Origin: DASYXZ01 sp035308965 | GTDB lineage: Bacteria > Acidobacteriota > Terriglobia > UBA7540 | Length of the DNA stretch: 64,000 nucleotides | Assembly (NCBI GenBank): GCA_035308965.1 | Contig: DATGFN010000019.1 | Location: 310,001 to 374,000 of the forward strand | Direction: 5' to 3' | Shown: positions 15,943 to 25,195 of the stretch, one piece after another | Numbering within the stretch: position 1 is the stretch's first letter | Layout of the letters: each line of letters begins with the position of its first letter | Notes under the pieces: generated by a model | Told to the model about the DNA's origin: nothing | What the model saw: the letters and a program-made list of their open reading frames with translations, nothing else | The model's database searches: none | Translations under genes and position numbers: made by a program

Positions 15943-15951
15943 TGCTAATGT
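15943..15951 (+). promoter_or_regulatory. Extended -10 promoter for mntA, leaderless geometry
   Basis: TGCTAATGT fits TGnTANNNT, followed by six bases (TAGGGC) and the ATG at 15958. Confidence 0.5.
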
Positions 15952-15957
15952 TAGGGC

Positions 15958-16248
15958 ATGAGTGTTGGTGAACTACTGAAAGTTAAACGGGAGAATATAT
16001 TGGAGGTGGCCTCTACCTACGGGGCGAAAAACGTACGTGTGTTTGGCTCCGCCGCGCGCAATGAAGCCAGACCATCCAGCGACATAGATTTCCTTGTGGA
16101 ATTTGAGGAAGGGCGCAGCCTTCTGGATCTTGTCGGATTGGGGCAGGATCTTGAAAAGCTTCTGGGCAGGCCAGTTGACGTGGTCGAGCCGGAGGGAGTT
16201 CACCGGTACATTCGCGAGAGAGTATTGCAGGAAGCCGTGCCCCTATGA
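15958..16248 (+). CDS. mntA: MntA-type nucleotidyltransferase antitoxin
   Basis: 96 residues with the minimal nucleotidyltransferase signature GSAARNEARPSSDIDFLVEF: G30-S31, then D42 and D44 (GSx10DxD). In MntA/HepT systems the antitoxin transfers AMP groups to a tyrosine of the HEPN toxin and so blocks its RNase activity. The downstream hepT gene overlaps by ATGA, the usual arrangement. It is placed directly after glpK but has its own extended -10, six bases before the ATG, and no ribosome site, so it is probably transcribed on its own as a leaderless message. Confidence 0.9.
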   Translation: MSVGELLKVKRENILEVASTYGAKNVRVFGSAARNEARPSSDIDFLVEFEEGRSLLDLVGLGQDLEKLLGRPVDVVEPEGVHRYIRERVLQEAVPL

Positions 16249-16586
16249 AGGATAATCGCCTCTATGTCGTGCATATACTGGAATGCATCTCTCGCATTGA
16301 ACAATATACCGTTGATGGGAAAGAACTCTTCATTAAGGATTCCAAGACTCAAGATCCCGTCTTGAGAAACCTGCAAACTCTCGCCGAGGCTACGCAGCGA
16401 ATTTCACCCACCACTAAGACCACTCATCCGGAGATTGATTGGGGAAGAATCGCTGGCTTTCGCAATGTTCTGGTACATGACTATTTGGGCGTGAATCTTA
16501 TTCGCGTCTGGGAAGTTGTTGAACATCACCTGCCCATAATGAAGCAAAACTTCGCTGTGATTCTGCAGCAGCTTGAAAAGGGTTAG
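16245..16586 (+). CDS. hepT: HepT-like HEPN ribonuclease toxin
   Basis: 113 residues, DUF86/HEPN family. The catalytic Rx4HxY motif is intact at R73-H78-Y80 (RNVLVHDY), the tyrosine being the residue AMPylated by MntA in studied pairs. All-helical, as expected. Its ATG overlaps the mntA stop (ATGA), which implies translational coupling. An intact motif in both partners means the pair is likely active. Toxic RNase activity is inferred from the family. Confidence 0.9.
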   Translation: MKDNRLYVVHILECISRIEQYTVDGKELFIKDSKTQDPVLRNLQTLAEATQRISPTTKTTHPEIDWGRIAGFRNVLVHDYLGVNLIRVWEVVEHHLPIMKQNFAVILQQLEKG

Positions 16587-16717
16587 TAGCTTGGCGCCGT
16601 CCATGCCGCCCCCTGCCTAAATCACCCAACCTGCGACCCAACTATTCCCCAGCAAATAAACGTGTCACAATTTCCCTTCGGCGGACGTAATACCTATTGA
16701 AAGCAGGGAGGCCGCCG

Positions 16718-17338
16718 ATGATGGGTGAGCGCGCGGAAGGTTGGGGCGGGATGGCGGCACTCGATTATCAAAAGGAGTCGGGCAAGACGGCGTGGGACCT
16801 ATCTGCCTTCGAGCGTTTTTTCTTCGAGCATTTTGTTCGCGTGGTTTCCGTCCTCAACCGGATGGTCGGCGATCGTTCCCGCGCAGAAGAGTTGGCCAAC
16901 GAAGCGTTTTGGAAAATTTATCGCCAACCCCTCCTCCCTTCTCCCGAAGGTAACGTTTCCGGCCTGTTGTATCGCACCGCGGCCAACCTGGGGATTGACG
17001 AGCTTCGAGCGCGGAACAAACGCAAACAATATGAGGAAACGTCCAACCGCCTCGCGCCAATACCCAGTGACACGGCCAATCCGCTCAGTGAGATTCTGCG
17101 TGAAGAGACCAGGCGCAATGTGCGCGCCGTGCTGGCGGAATTGAAACCGGCGCAGGCGCAGATTCTCGTCTTGCGGCATAGCGGATTTTCTTACAACGAA
17201 CTTGCGGAGTGTCTGGGCGTAAGCCGCGGCTCCGTGGGAACAATGTTGATACGCGCGGAAGAAGAGTTCCAAAAGCGTTACCTTCGCGCAGAGGCGCGAA
17301 GCGCCGGTCGATCGACAGGCCACGAACAACAACCCTAG
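16718..17338 (+). CDS. ECF-like RNA polymerase sigma factor
   Basis: 206 residues from the ATG at 16718, with GGGAGG about 6 nt upstream; an upstream TTG at 16697 is unlikely. Region 2 includes FERFFFEHFVRVVSVLNRMVG and the RAEELANEAFWKIYR segment; region 4 is SYNELAECLGVSRGSVGTML, a helix-turn-helix. The next gene, 59 bp downstream, is a zinc-finger membrane anti-sigma factor, so this is a regulated sigma/anti-sigma pair responding to an extracytoplasmic signal. The regulon is unknown. Confidence 0.9.
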   Translation: MMGERAEGWGGMAALDYQKESGKTAWDLSAFERFFFEHFVRVVSVLNRMVGDRSRAEELANEAFWKIYRQPLLPSPEGNVSGLLYRTAANLGIDELRARNKRKQYEETSNRLAPIPSDTANPLSEILREETRRNVRAVLAELKPAQAQILVLRHSGFSYNELAECLGVSRGSVGTMLIRAEEEFQKRYLRAEARSAGRSTGHEQQP

Positions 17339-17397
17339 TTGGCCCGGGCGTCTGGGATGCGCCAAACCATATTTATGGATCTAAGCATGGAGGAATT

Positions 17398-18600
17398 ATG
17401 AACTGCCTTACCGACGAGATTCTGAGAGCGAAGATAGACGGCGAGCTTAATACGGCTGACGCGAAAGAGGCGGACATCCATCTTGCCGCGTGCCCCACCT
17501 GCCGCGAACGCGCGGAGAAAATCGCGCGCCAAGCCGAAGACGTTCGCGGAATGATTACAGCGCTCGCACCTCCTCCCGTCGAACTCGCACCTGATCCTTC
17601 GTTTGCTTTTGCGCGGTTCAAAGCCCGTGAAAAGGCGGACCGGCAGGCGGCTCCCTCGCTTCTGGGCCGGCTTTTCGCCCAAAAATTGCGGCCAGCCTGG
17701 GGCGCTGCCGCTCTAGCCGCCGCAATATCAATTCTGGTGAGCTTCGCTCCCGCTCGCACCTGGGCGCAAAAAGTTCTCGCCATGTTCCGCGTGGAGAGAA
17801 TCACCGTGGTGCCGGTCGACTTGAATACACTTCGCGGGGCGAATGGCGATGCCACAGCCGGCAAAATGCTGGGCCAGATGATCTCGGACAATGTCGTGGT
17901 CACCGTTCATGGCGAGCCCACGGCGGTAGCAAACCAGGATGAAGCCAGTCAGAAGGCAGGCTACAAAGTTCGGCTGCTCAGCACGCGTACGGATTCGCCC
18001 CAACTTACCGTGGAGGGCGAGCAGGCTTTCCACATGACGGTTAACCGCGACCGGGTTCAATCTATTTTGGATGAAGCCGGGCGCTCGGACTTGATCCTGC
18101 CCGATTCACTCGATGGCGCAACCCTCGCGGTTCAGATTCCCCCCGCCGTCGTGGCTCGCTATGGCCACTGCCCAAGCGAGAAGCCGAAATCTTCGGGGGA
18201 TAGTCCGGCCCCGGCAACCAACCAGAACGCGGAAGTTAGTGATTGTGTGGTGGTCGGGCAAGTCCCCAGTCCCACCGTAAGCGTTCCGCCCAATCTAGAC
18301 ATCGGCCAGATCGTCGAGTTGGGCCTCCAGGCCGGTGGGATGAGCGCCCAGCAGGCGCACGATTTCTGCCAAAAAGTCGATTGGACTTCGACTCTCGTTC
18401 TCCCCCTCCCGCGCTTTGTGAATTCCTATCAAACGGTAACCGTGGATGGAGTTGATGGCACGCTGATTAATTTGCCTCGCATGGGTCCGCGACGTTCGGC
18501 GGGTTATATGCTGGTGTGGGTTAAAGGCGGATACATCTATACCTTGATGGGATTTGGCGATTCATCAAACGCCGTGGCGCTGGCCGAGACATTGAATTGA
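17398..18600 (+). CDS. Zinc-finger anti-sigma factor with membrane anchor
   Basis: 400 residues from the ATG at 17398, with GGAGGA just upstream; a longer in-frame start at 17209 would overlap the sigma gene and lacks homology. The cytoplasmic N-terminus has the anti-sigma zinc motif H-x3-C-x2-C (HLAACPTCRERAE). One membrane segment follows near residues 98-118 (WGAAALAAAISILVSFAPA). The remaining 270 residues are outside the membrane and resemble DUF4367-like domains (YMLVWVKGGYIYTLMGFG). It probably holds the preceding sigma factor inactive until a signal is sensed outside. Confidence 0.85.
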   Translation: MNCLTDEILRAKIDGELNTADAKEADIHLAACPTCRERAEKIARQAEDVRGMITALAPPPVELAPDPSFAFARFKAREKADRQAAPSLLGRLFAQKLRPAWGAAALAAAISILVSFAPARTWAQKVLAMFRVERITVVPVDLNTLRGANGDATAGKMLGQMISDNVVVTVHGEPTAVANQDEASQKAGYKVRLLSTRTDSPQLTVEGEQAFHMTVNRDRVQSILDEAGRSDLILPDSLDGATLAVQIPPAVVARYGHCPSEKPKSSGDSPAPATNQNAEVSDCVVVGQVPSPTVSVPPNLDIGQIVELGLQAGGMSAQQAHDFCQKVDWTSTLVLPLPRFVNSYQTVTVDGVDGTLINLPRMGPRRSAGYMLVWVKGGYIYTLMGFGDSSNAVALAETLN

Positions 18601-18716
18601 GTGATTGGGTGATACGGTGATTGCGTGATTGCAAAACCTGGATCGTGGAACTTTAAGTCGGTCCGCTGTTGAGCGATTTGAATAAGACTTTGACGCGGAA
18701 TTGATTCAATAGCAAA

Positions 18717-19679
18717 ATGCCGGAGTCAATGCAATCGCTCAATCACCCGATCACACATTCGCCAGACGTTTTCGCCATCCAGACCCACAACCTGCGCAAG
18801 GATTTCGGGGCCAAAGTAGCGGTGCGCGATCTGACCCTTGAGGTACCGCGCGGCGAGGTTTTCGGGTTCCTCGGCCCCAACGGCGCCGGCAAAAGCACTT
18901 CCATCAAGATGTTAATTGGCCTCGTCTCGCCCACTGAGGGCCACGCCACGGTGCTGGGCGCGCCCGCCGGAAACGTGGAGGCACGCCGCAAGATCGGTTT
19001 TCTTCCCGAACATTTTCGTTTTTACGATTGGCTGACTCCTGCTGAACTTTTGCGCCTGCACGGGCGCTTGTACGGAATGTCTCCGTCACAACTGCGCGAG
19101 CGCATTCCTGCCTTCCTCGATCTGGTCGGTCTTACGCCGCACAGGGACAAACAATTGCGCGACTTCTCCAAAGGCATGCTGCAACGCATCGGCCTGGCCC
19201 AGGCGCTGATGAATGAACCCGACCTGATTTTTCTTGACGAGCCTACGTCCGGGCTCGATCCCATCGGGCGCCGCTTGGTCCGCGACATTATCAAAACGCA
19301 GCGCGAACGGGGGGCCGCTATCTTTCTCAATTCCCATTTGTTGAGCGAAGTGGAAATCACTTGCGACCGCGTGGCGTTTATCAAACACGGCGAGGTGCTG
19401 CAAACCCACAACCTGAAAGATCTCGCCCAAGGCAGCACTCAAGTAACGGTGCGGGCGCGCCATCTCACCTCTGAAATTTCACAGGGCCTGGATCGTTGGG
19501 CCGCCGGCATTCGCGCCGAAGGCGAGATATTAACCCTGAGCGTCTCAAGCGCCGAGATGATTCCGGAAATCGTCCGCCACCTGGTGGCCGGGGGCGCCGA
19601 CGTTTACGAAGTAACGCCCCAAAAACTTTCGCTGGAGGATATGTTTCTCAACATCGTGGGAGAAGACGGAGGCCTTTGA
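18717..19679 (+). CDS. ABC transporter ATP-binding protein
   Basis: 320 residues. Walker A is GPNGAGKS, the signature region is LRDFSKGMLQRIGLAQAL, Walker B is LIFLDEPTSGLDP, and the H-loop is NSHLLSEVE. The first 20 residues (before FAIQTHNLRKDFG) look like extra sequence and the true start may be slightly downstream. The stop codon overlaps the start of the permease gene (ATGA-type), so the two are translationally coupled. A typical two-component ABC-2 exporter; substrate unknown. Confidence 0.92.
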   Translation: MPESMQSLNHPITHSPDVFAIQTHNLRKDFGAKVAVRDLTLEVPRGEVFGFLGPNGAGKSTSIKMLIGLVSPTEGHATVLGAPAGNVEARRKIGFLPEHFRFYDWLTPAELLRLHGRLYGMSPSQLRERIPAFLDLVGLTPHRDKQLRDFSKGMLQRIGLAQALMNEPDLIFLDEPTSGLDPIGRRLVRDIIKTQRERGAAIFLNSHLLSEVEITCDRVAFIKHGEVLQTHNLKDLAQGSTQVTVRARHLTSEISQGLDRWAAGIRAEGEILTLSVSSAEMIPEIVRHLVAGGADVYEVTPQKLSLEDMFLNIVGEDGGL

Positions 19680-20521
19680 TGGGCGCCTGGATCATGGCAG
19701 GCGTGACGTTTCGCGAGGCGGCGCGCAAAAAATTCCTTTGGATGGCCCTGCTGGCCGGCGCCGGATTAATTCTTTTTTACAGCACCGGCCTTTACTTTCA
19801 ACTGAAAGATCACGCTGCCACCACGCCTCCGCTGATCCTGCGCCAAATTGTGAATGGGGTTTTAATGGTCGGGCTTTACGCCGTCGACGGCCTGGCCGTA
19901 GTGATGACCGTCCTAACTTCCGTCGATACGCTATCCGGCGAGATCGCCTCCGGCACCATCCACGCCATCGCCACCAAGCCCCTGCCGCGCTGGCAAATCC
20001 TGATGGGCAAGTGGCTGGGCTATGTAGCCATGCTATCCGTCTATCTTTTCCTTATGGTGGGAGGCATTACTCTTTCGACTTATACCCTCAGCTCGCATTT
20101 TGCCACCGGCGTCACGCCTCACCATTTTGTGGGCGGCATTAGCTTGATGTGGACCGAGTGCGTTCTTCTGCTCACCCTCAGCTTTTATTTCGGGACCAAA
20201 TTTTCCACGCTCACCAATGGCGTGCTGGCGCTGGGCTTGCACGGCTTGGCGTTTATCGGCGGGTGGATCGAGCAGTTCGGCGCGCTTACCGGTAGTCCAC
20301 GCGCAGTGAGCGTAGGGATTGTAGCCAGCCTCATCATGCCGAGCGAATCGTTGTGGCGGCGGGCGGAATTTGAAATGCAATCACCCGTAATCGGCTCCCT
20401 CCAATTTTCACCCTTCAGCAATGCCTCCCTGCCCAGTCCCGCCATGGTCGCCTACGCTGCCATTTACATTTCCGTTGTTCTTGGCCTCGCTATCCTCCGC
20501 TTTAGCCGGCGGGACTTGTAG
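19679..20521 (+). CDS. ABC-2 type permease
   Basis: 280 residues from the ATG at 19679, which overlaps the stop of the ATPase gene. About six membrane segments. The N-terminal GVTFREAARKKFLWMALL and the cytoplasmic loop ETx-type SGTIHAIATKPLPRWQILMGKWLG are standard for NosY/ABC-2 permeases. It forms the channel for the exporter with the preceding ATPase. An in-frame upstream extension inside the ATPase gene is not credible. Confidence 0.88.
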   Translation: MGAWIMAGVTFREAARKKFLWMALLAGAGLILFYSTGLYFQLKDHAATTPPLILRQIVNGVLMVGLYAVDGLAVVMTVLTSVDTLSGEIASGTIHAIATKPLPRWQILMGKWLGYVAMLSVYLFLMVGGITLSTYTLSSHFATGVTPHHFVGGISLMWTECVLLLTLSFYFGTKFSTLTNGVLALGLHGLAFIGGWIEQFGALTGSPRAVSVGIVASLIMPSESLWRRAEFEMQSPVIGSLQFSPFSNASLPSPAMVAYAAIYISVVLGLAILRFSRRDL

Positions 20522-20703
20522 CGGCTACCGCCAAAGAAAAGCGAAGAGGGGAGCAGTTAATACCCAACCACCTCGCACAACCCCAAAGAGGAGTTGAGAA
20601 TCCCATTTTAGAGGAGTACTCTTGGAATGAAGACCTAAACAGGAGCAGGCGGGCTAAGAACCGATTTTGTCAGGAAAAGTGCATTCCCGGGGGAGGCAGA
20701 ACC

Positions 20704-21477
20704 ATGGCGCGTAAGGCAACTGGATTAATCGTGATTATCTGTATCGCATTTATTGTTCAAGCTTCGGCCCAAATCCCTGATGAGAAGCCGGTGGCCATTC
20801 CCGCCGGGACGTCGTTGCGCGTCAAGCTTGGAACCCTCCTCTCCGACAAAACCAACAAGGCCGGCGATCCTTTTACGGCCGAACTTGCTGACCCCATCAT
20901 CGTGGATGGTAGACAGGCGGTTCCCGCCCACAGCACCTTGCAAGGGCACATCGCGTTCATTCTGCCCTCGGGCCGCTTCACCCGCAAAGCGGAAATGCGG
21001 CTGGTGGTGGACAAGCTCACCACGCCGGATGAAGTGGTGTATCCCCTGTCGAGCACGCTGCAAGAGGCCCACGATGTGAATTGTGAGAATTCAACCGTCG
21101 GCTCCAAGGCAAATGGCAAACCCAGCGAAGAAGGCACCATCACCGGCTGCGGAAAAAGTGTGAAGTCGGCGGCCAAGGATGCGGCCATCCTGGGGGGCGT
21201 GGGCGCCATGGGAGGCCTCACCGTGGGAGAGTTGAGCCGTGGCGGGTGCGACTATTACGGGAATTGCTACCCGAGCAGCGGCCCCGGCATCGGGGCAGAC
21301 GTCGGCATTGGCGCCGGAGTTGGCGCGGGCACCGCTCTGGTCTACCATCTGCTCCAGCATGAAAAACATATCATCCTGATCTACGGAACCCCGCTGACGT
21401 TCGTGGTCAGCCGGACCACTTCGGCGGACGCAATTCCTGTAACCCCTGTTTCCGAGGACGCGACACCAGCCAAATAA
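20704..21477 (+). CDS. Secreted protein, VirB10/TrbI-like beta domain and glycine zipper, unknown function
   Basis: 257 residues with a signal peptide (cleavage likely after VQASA, near residue 22). The next 100 residues are beta-rich with IPAGTSLRVKLGTLLSDKT, GDPFTAELADPI and VPAHSTLQGHI. This pattern resembles the beta-barrel repeats of VirB10/TrbI C-termini. A glycine-rich segment (GIGADVGIGAGVGAGTAL) is a possible membrane or assembly zipper. A distant paralogue with the same plan is at 52935. No secretion system is nearby. Function unknown; a cell-envelope role is inferred. Confidence 0.7.
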   Translation: MARKATGLIVIICIAFIVQASAQIPDEKPVAIPAGTSLRVKLGTLLSDKTNKAGDPFTAELADPIIVDGRQAVPAHSTLQGHIAFILPSGRFTRKAEMRLVVDKLTTPDEVVYPLSSTLQEAHDVNCENSTVGSKANGKPSEEGTITGCGKSVKSAAKDAAILGGVGAMGGLTVGELSRGGCDYYGNCYPSSGPGIGADVGIGAGVGAGTALVYHLLQHEKHIILIYGTPLTFVVSRTTSADAIPVTPVSEDATPAK

Positions 21478-21559
21478 TTCGGGCTTAAATTCTCGCCCCC
21501 CCATTCTGCATTGATTCCGAAATCGCATTCGAGGATTTCATGTCAATGGAGGCATTCCA

Positions 21560-21718
21560 ATGTCAAATACCTCTGGCCCGCCCGCTTCGGATCGTGACGG
21601 TCGCGGGGCTGAACCCCTGCTGGGACTGCTCGACTGCGGAAAAGACGTGTGGGCCGATGAGCACGCCGATGAGTACGTGAACCGCCTCCGCGATAATTGG
21701 GAATTAATCGCGACTTGA
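21560..21718 (+). CDS. Small hypothetical protein, possible VapB-like antitoxin remnant
   Basis: 52 residues starting at the ATG at 21560, with GGAGG seven bases upstream. The C-terminus (DVWADEHADEYVNRLRDNWE) resembles the acidic tail by which VapB-type antitoxins bind their toxin, but no DNA-binding N-terminus or toxin gene is present. It may be an orphan or a truncated antitoxin. Assigned on a good ribosome site and plausible composition only. Confidence 0.45.
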   Translation: MSNTSGPPASDRDGRGAEPLLGLLDCGKDVWADEHADEYVNRLRDNWELIAT

Positions 21719-21837
21719 GGCCCATCTTGTGGAAAGCATCCAGCTTATCGTCCATTTGGATCGCGGGGTGTTCTGGTCCATATGTGTGGATTTGTCCTGC
21801 CCGGCAGGGACTTAAACCGCTTAGGGCGGATATTTTG

Positions 21838-21846
21838 TGATAGGAT
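21838..21846 (+). promoter_or_regulatory. Extended -10 promoter, leaderless geometry
   Basis: TGATAGGAT fits TGnTANNNT, followed by six bases (TAACGC) and the ATG at 21853. Confidence 0.5.
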
Positions 21847-21852
21847 TAACGC

Positions 21853-22074
21853 ATGGTTGCGATCCGATTCAGCACACCTGATGAAGCGGCGGAAGGCTAC
21901 ATGATCCTGGCTCGGGCGGGAACGGTGCGCACGTTCCGGGGCGAGATTTACGTATGCAAAGAAAGCGCCCTTTCTTCCCTCGATTCTCAAAACCTGCATT
22001 ACGAAAAAGTACCACTTCCTGCGAGCTTAAATGACGTGGACGCGCTACGAGATACTCCTACCACTGCGCTATAA
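21853..22074 (+). CDS. Small hypothetical protein
   Basis: 73 residues, MVAIRFSTPDEAAEGYMILAR. A compact alpha/beta composition with no membrane segment or metal motif. It resembles nothing I recognise with confidence. Support comes from the extended -10 six bases before the ATG and from balanced codon use. It may pair with the next small gene. Confidence 0.55.
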   Translation: MVAIRFSTPDEAAEGYMILARAGTVRTFRGEIYVCKESALSSLDSQNLHYEKVPLPASLNDVDALRDTPTTAL

Positions 22075-22125
22075 CGACGGGCGACAGGTTGAAAGCCAGA
22101 AATTCCGGCAAACTAATCTCGAACC

Positions 22126-22344
22126 ATGGAGAAGTTTTCCGCTGTCACCACCGATATGATCACCGCCGTCGGTGCATGGAGATATCAGGGGACACTCTTT
22201 GAAGATCAGCTCCTGAGGCTGATCGTCGACATCCCGACTTCGGCTCAAGGCGACAGTTTCTTCCGCGAATACAAGGAAGTCCTCAAAGCGCGCTTCGACC
22301 AAATCGACATTTGGATCAGCGGCCACGAAATTCGAATACTCTAG
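22126..22344 (+). CDS. Small hypothetical protein
   Basis: 72 residues, MEKFSAVTTDMITAVGAWRYQ. A -10-like TAATCT ends six bases before the ATG, the same geometry as its upstream neighbour, and there is no ribosome site. Composition (IVDIPTSAQGDSFFREYKEV) suggests a small soluble alpha/beta protein. Unknown function. Confidence 0.5.
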   Translation: MEKFSAVTTDMITAVGAWRYQGTLFEDQLLRLIVDIPTSAQGDSFFREYKEVLKARFDQIDIWISGHEIRIL

Positions 22345-22438
22345 GATGTCGCTTCCTCCGGCGGACGGAAAGCGGTCCGCCCACCGCATTTTTTGACATG
22401 CCTTCCGGCCTGTGTGAAGATATCGGCGGAGATTCCAT

Positions 22439-25180
22439 ATGAAATCTGAGCGTATTGCCCGGGTGCTGGTGGGTGTTTTCCTGCTGCTCCTGGTTGTCGG
22501 TCCCCTTCTAACCAACGGTATCGACTTACTGGTGGATTGGTTGTGGTTCAACCAGGAAGGCTTTCGCGCAATTTACGTCAACACTTTGAAATTACAAATC
22601 ACCTTCAGCAGTTACGTGGGGCTGGGGTTTATAGTGGCGGTGAGCTTGAATCTTCTGATTGCCCGCAGCCTGGCTCATCGTTCCGGTTTCCGCGTCTACC
22701 ATGAGGTAATTGAGTTCCCTTCCCTGGACAAATTCGCCTCGGTATTCCGCTGGGTGATTTGGGTGGGCGTTCTGGTGATCGGTCTGTTCGTCAGTGAGTG
22801 GGCTTCGGGAGACTGGCTGGAATACGCGCTGGCGCAGCGGGTGGTGCCCATGGGGCAGGCCGACCCGCTTTTCGGAAACGACCTGAGTTATTATCTTTTT
22901 CGTCTTCCCTTTATTTGGGATGTCTACCATCTCATATTTTTCACCTTCATCATTTGTATTCTGAGCGCTGTCCTACTTTATTTGGTTGAAGGCGGAGTCA
23001 CAGTGTCACCCCGCGGCCCCGTGGTTTCAAGGTACGCGCGCGCCCACCTGATGGCGCTGGGCGCGCTGACTTTTCTAATGATCGCCTACCGATGCCGCCT
23101 GGCGATGTACGGACTGCTCTACTCCGCGCGCGGAATTATTTATGGCGCTGGATACACGGACATCGCAGCCTCGTTGCCGGTGCTGAAACTCCTGCTCCTC
23201 CTCTGCGTCATCACCGCCGTCATGTTTGTGGCGGGGGCGCTGCGCGGCAGCCTGAGGCCCGCCATATTTTCCATCATCGCGCTGGTTGCGGTGTGGCTGG
23301 TCGGCGGCTCGGTTTACCCGGACATTATTCAGCGCTTCGTGGTGGCGCCCAATGAAATCGAGAAGGAACAGCCCTACATCGCCAGCGCCATCAAGTTCAC
23401 CCGCCAGGCCTACGCCCTGGATCGCTTTGAAGAGCGCGAGTTTTCCGCCGTTGAGGATTTGAGTCTGGAGAATATCCGCAAGAATGACGCCACCATGCGC
23501 AACGTGCGACTGTGGGACCACGGTCCGCTGAAAACCACCTACCGCCAGCTCCAGGAAATTCGCACCTATTACGATTTTGAAAACGTGGATAACGATCGTT
23601 ACATGATCAACGGCGTCTATCGCCAGTTGTCGCTCTCGGCGCGCGAACTCAATGTGGCCAGCCTGCCCAGCCGCGGCTGGATCAATGAGCACCTGAGCTA
23701 CACCCACGGCTATGGCCTTTGCCTGAGCCCGGTCAATGAATCCACCAGCGAAGGCTTGCCGGAATTCTTCATCAAGAATCTCCCCCCGGTTTCCACCACC
23801 TCGCTGCGCATCACGCGGCCGGAGATTTACTACGGCGAAATGGCCAACGATTATTGCTTCGTGAAAACGCACGCCAAGGAGTTTGACTATCCCTCCGGTT
23901 CCGATGACGTTTACACGACTTACCAGGGATCGGGAGGAATTCCCGTGGACGGCTTCTGGCGAAGGCTGCTTTTCGCCTTGAAGTTTGGTGAGAAGAATAT
24001 TCTTTTTTCCAGTGACATCACCGGTGAGAGCCGGCTGATGATCTACCGCAAAATCCTCCAGCGGGCCAACCGTCTTACTCCCTTCCTGACCTATGACCCC
24101 GACCCCTACATGGTGATCGCGGACGACGGATCGCTCTACTGGATGCTGGATGGTTTCACCACCTCCGATCAGTACCCCTACTCAGAGCCCACCGAGGATC
24201 TGGGCAACTACATGCGTAACGCCGTGAAGGCCACCGTGAATGCTTACACCGGCCAGGTCCATTTTTATATCAGTGATCCCACCGATCCCCTGATTCAGGC
24301 TTACTCCGGCCTTTTCCCCGGAGTCTTTGAGCCGCTGGACTCCATGCCCGCCGATCTGCGGGCGCACATCCGTTATCCCGAAGCGTTTTTCTCCATTCAG
24401 GCGGCCAAGTACGCCGAGTATCACATGACCGACCCGCGGGTGTTCTACAACAAAGAAGACTTGTGGCGCGTGGCGCAAAGCGCGGCGCGCGGCACGAACG
24501 AGCCCATGACGCCTTACTACACCATCATGAAATTGGCGGAGGTGGGCCAAAAGGAAGAGTTCATTCTGATGGTCCCCTTCACTCCCTCGCGAAAAGACAA
24601 CATGATTGCGTGGATGGCGGCGCGCTGCGACCAGCCCAATTACGGCAAAGTCCTGGTGTTTACTTTCCCCAAGCAAAAACTGATTTACGGACCTCAGCAA
24701 ATCGAAGCGCGGGTGGATCAGGACCCCACTATCTCGCAACAACTCACCCTGTGGGACCAGCATGGGTCGAGCGTGATTCGGGGAACGCTGCTCGTGATTC
24801 CGGTTCTGAATTCGGTGCTGTATGTGGAGCCCATCTACCTCGCCGCCCAAACCGGCGGCGGGTTGCCCCAGATGCAGCGCGTGATCGTTTCCTACTCGGA
24901 CCACGTTGTGATGGAAACGTCGCTTGACGCCGCGCTCACCAAAATCTTTGGCGGCGCGGTGCAATCGGCGGGCTCGGTGGCCGTCCCGGCCACTCCCGGC
25001 CCTGGCGCCCCTGCTGCTGCGGTCGTGGAAGGCAATACAGACCTTCCGTCGTTGATTCGCGATGCGAACCAACATTATGAACGCGCTCAGCAACTGCTGC
25101 GCCAAGGCGATTGGAATGGTTACGGTGAAGAGATCAAAAAATTGGGCGAAGTTTTAAAGCAAATGCCGGCGCCGAAATAA
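22439..25180 (+). CDS. UPF0182 family membrane protein
   Basis: 913 residues, the usual size for this COG1615 family. The N-terminal third holds about seven membrane segments (VLVGVFLLLLVVGPLL, YVGLGFIVAVSLNLL, LMALGALTFLMIAYR). The large remainder is extracytoplasmic and contains family features such as WINEHLSYTHGYGLCLSPVN, IYYGEMANDYCFVKT and LSDIT-like turns. The C-terminus is a low-complexity Pro/Ala linker and a helix (ANQHYERAQQLLRQGDWNGY) that can be found in family members. The function of UPF0182 is not established. Monocistronic. Confidence 0.93.
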   Translation: MKSERIARVLVGVFLLLLVVGPLLTNGIDLLVDWLWFNQEGFRAIYVNTLKLQITFSSYVGLGFIVAVSLNLLIARSLAHRSGFRVYHEVIEFPSLDKFASVFRWVIWVGVLVIGLFVSEWASGDWLEYALAQRVVPMGQADPLFGNDLSYYLFRLPFIWDVYHLIFFTFIICILSAVLLYLVEGGVTVSPRGPVVSRYARAHLMALGALTFLMIAYRCRLAMYGLLYSARGIIYGAGYTDIAASLPVLKLLLLLCVITAVMFVAGALRGSLRPAIFSIIALVAVWLVGGSVYPDIIQRFVVAPNEIEKEQPYIASAIKFTRQAYALDRFEEREFSAVEDLSLENIRKNDATMRNVRLWDHGPLKTTYRQLQEIRTYYDFENVDNDRYMINGVYRQLSLSARELNVASLPSRGWINEHLSYTHGYGLCLSPVNESTSEGLPEFFIKNLPPVSTTSLRITRPEIYYGEMANDYCFVKTHAKEFDYPSGSDDVYTTYQGSGGIPVDGFWRRLLFALKFGEKNILFSSDITGESRLMIYRKILQRANRLTPFLTYDPDPYMVIADDGSLYWMLDGFTTSDQYPYSEPTEDLGNYMRNAVKATVNAYTGQVHFYISDPTDPLIQAYSGLFPGVFEPLDSMPADLRAHIRYPEAFFSIQAAKYAEYHMTDPRVFYNKEDLWRVAQSAARGTNEPMTPYYTIMKLAEVGQKEEFILMVPFTPSRKDNMIAWMAARCDQPNYGKVLVFTFPKQKLIYGPQQIEARVDQDPTISQQLTLWDQHGSSVIRGTLLVIPVLNSVLYVEPIYLAAQTGGGLPQMQRVIVSYSDHVVMETSLDAALTKIFGGAVQSAGSVAVPATPGPGAPAAAVVEGNTDLPSLIRDANQHYERAQQLLRQGDWNGYGEEIKKLGEVLKQMPAPK

Positions 25181-25195
25181 GAAACCTGGTTAATC

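Noticed and set aside
18717..20521. nosFY (copper/nitrous oxide) assignment for the second ABC exporter
   Set aside because: No nosZ, nosD or copper genes are nearby; the similarity is only at family level.
22592..23872. Long open frames antisense to the UPF0182 gene
   Set aside because: They mirror a high-G+C coding gene, lack start signals and known motifs, and lie wholly within it.
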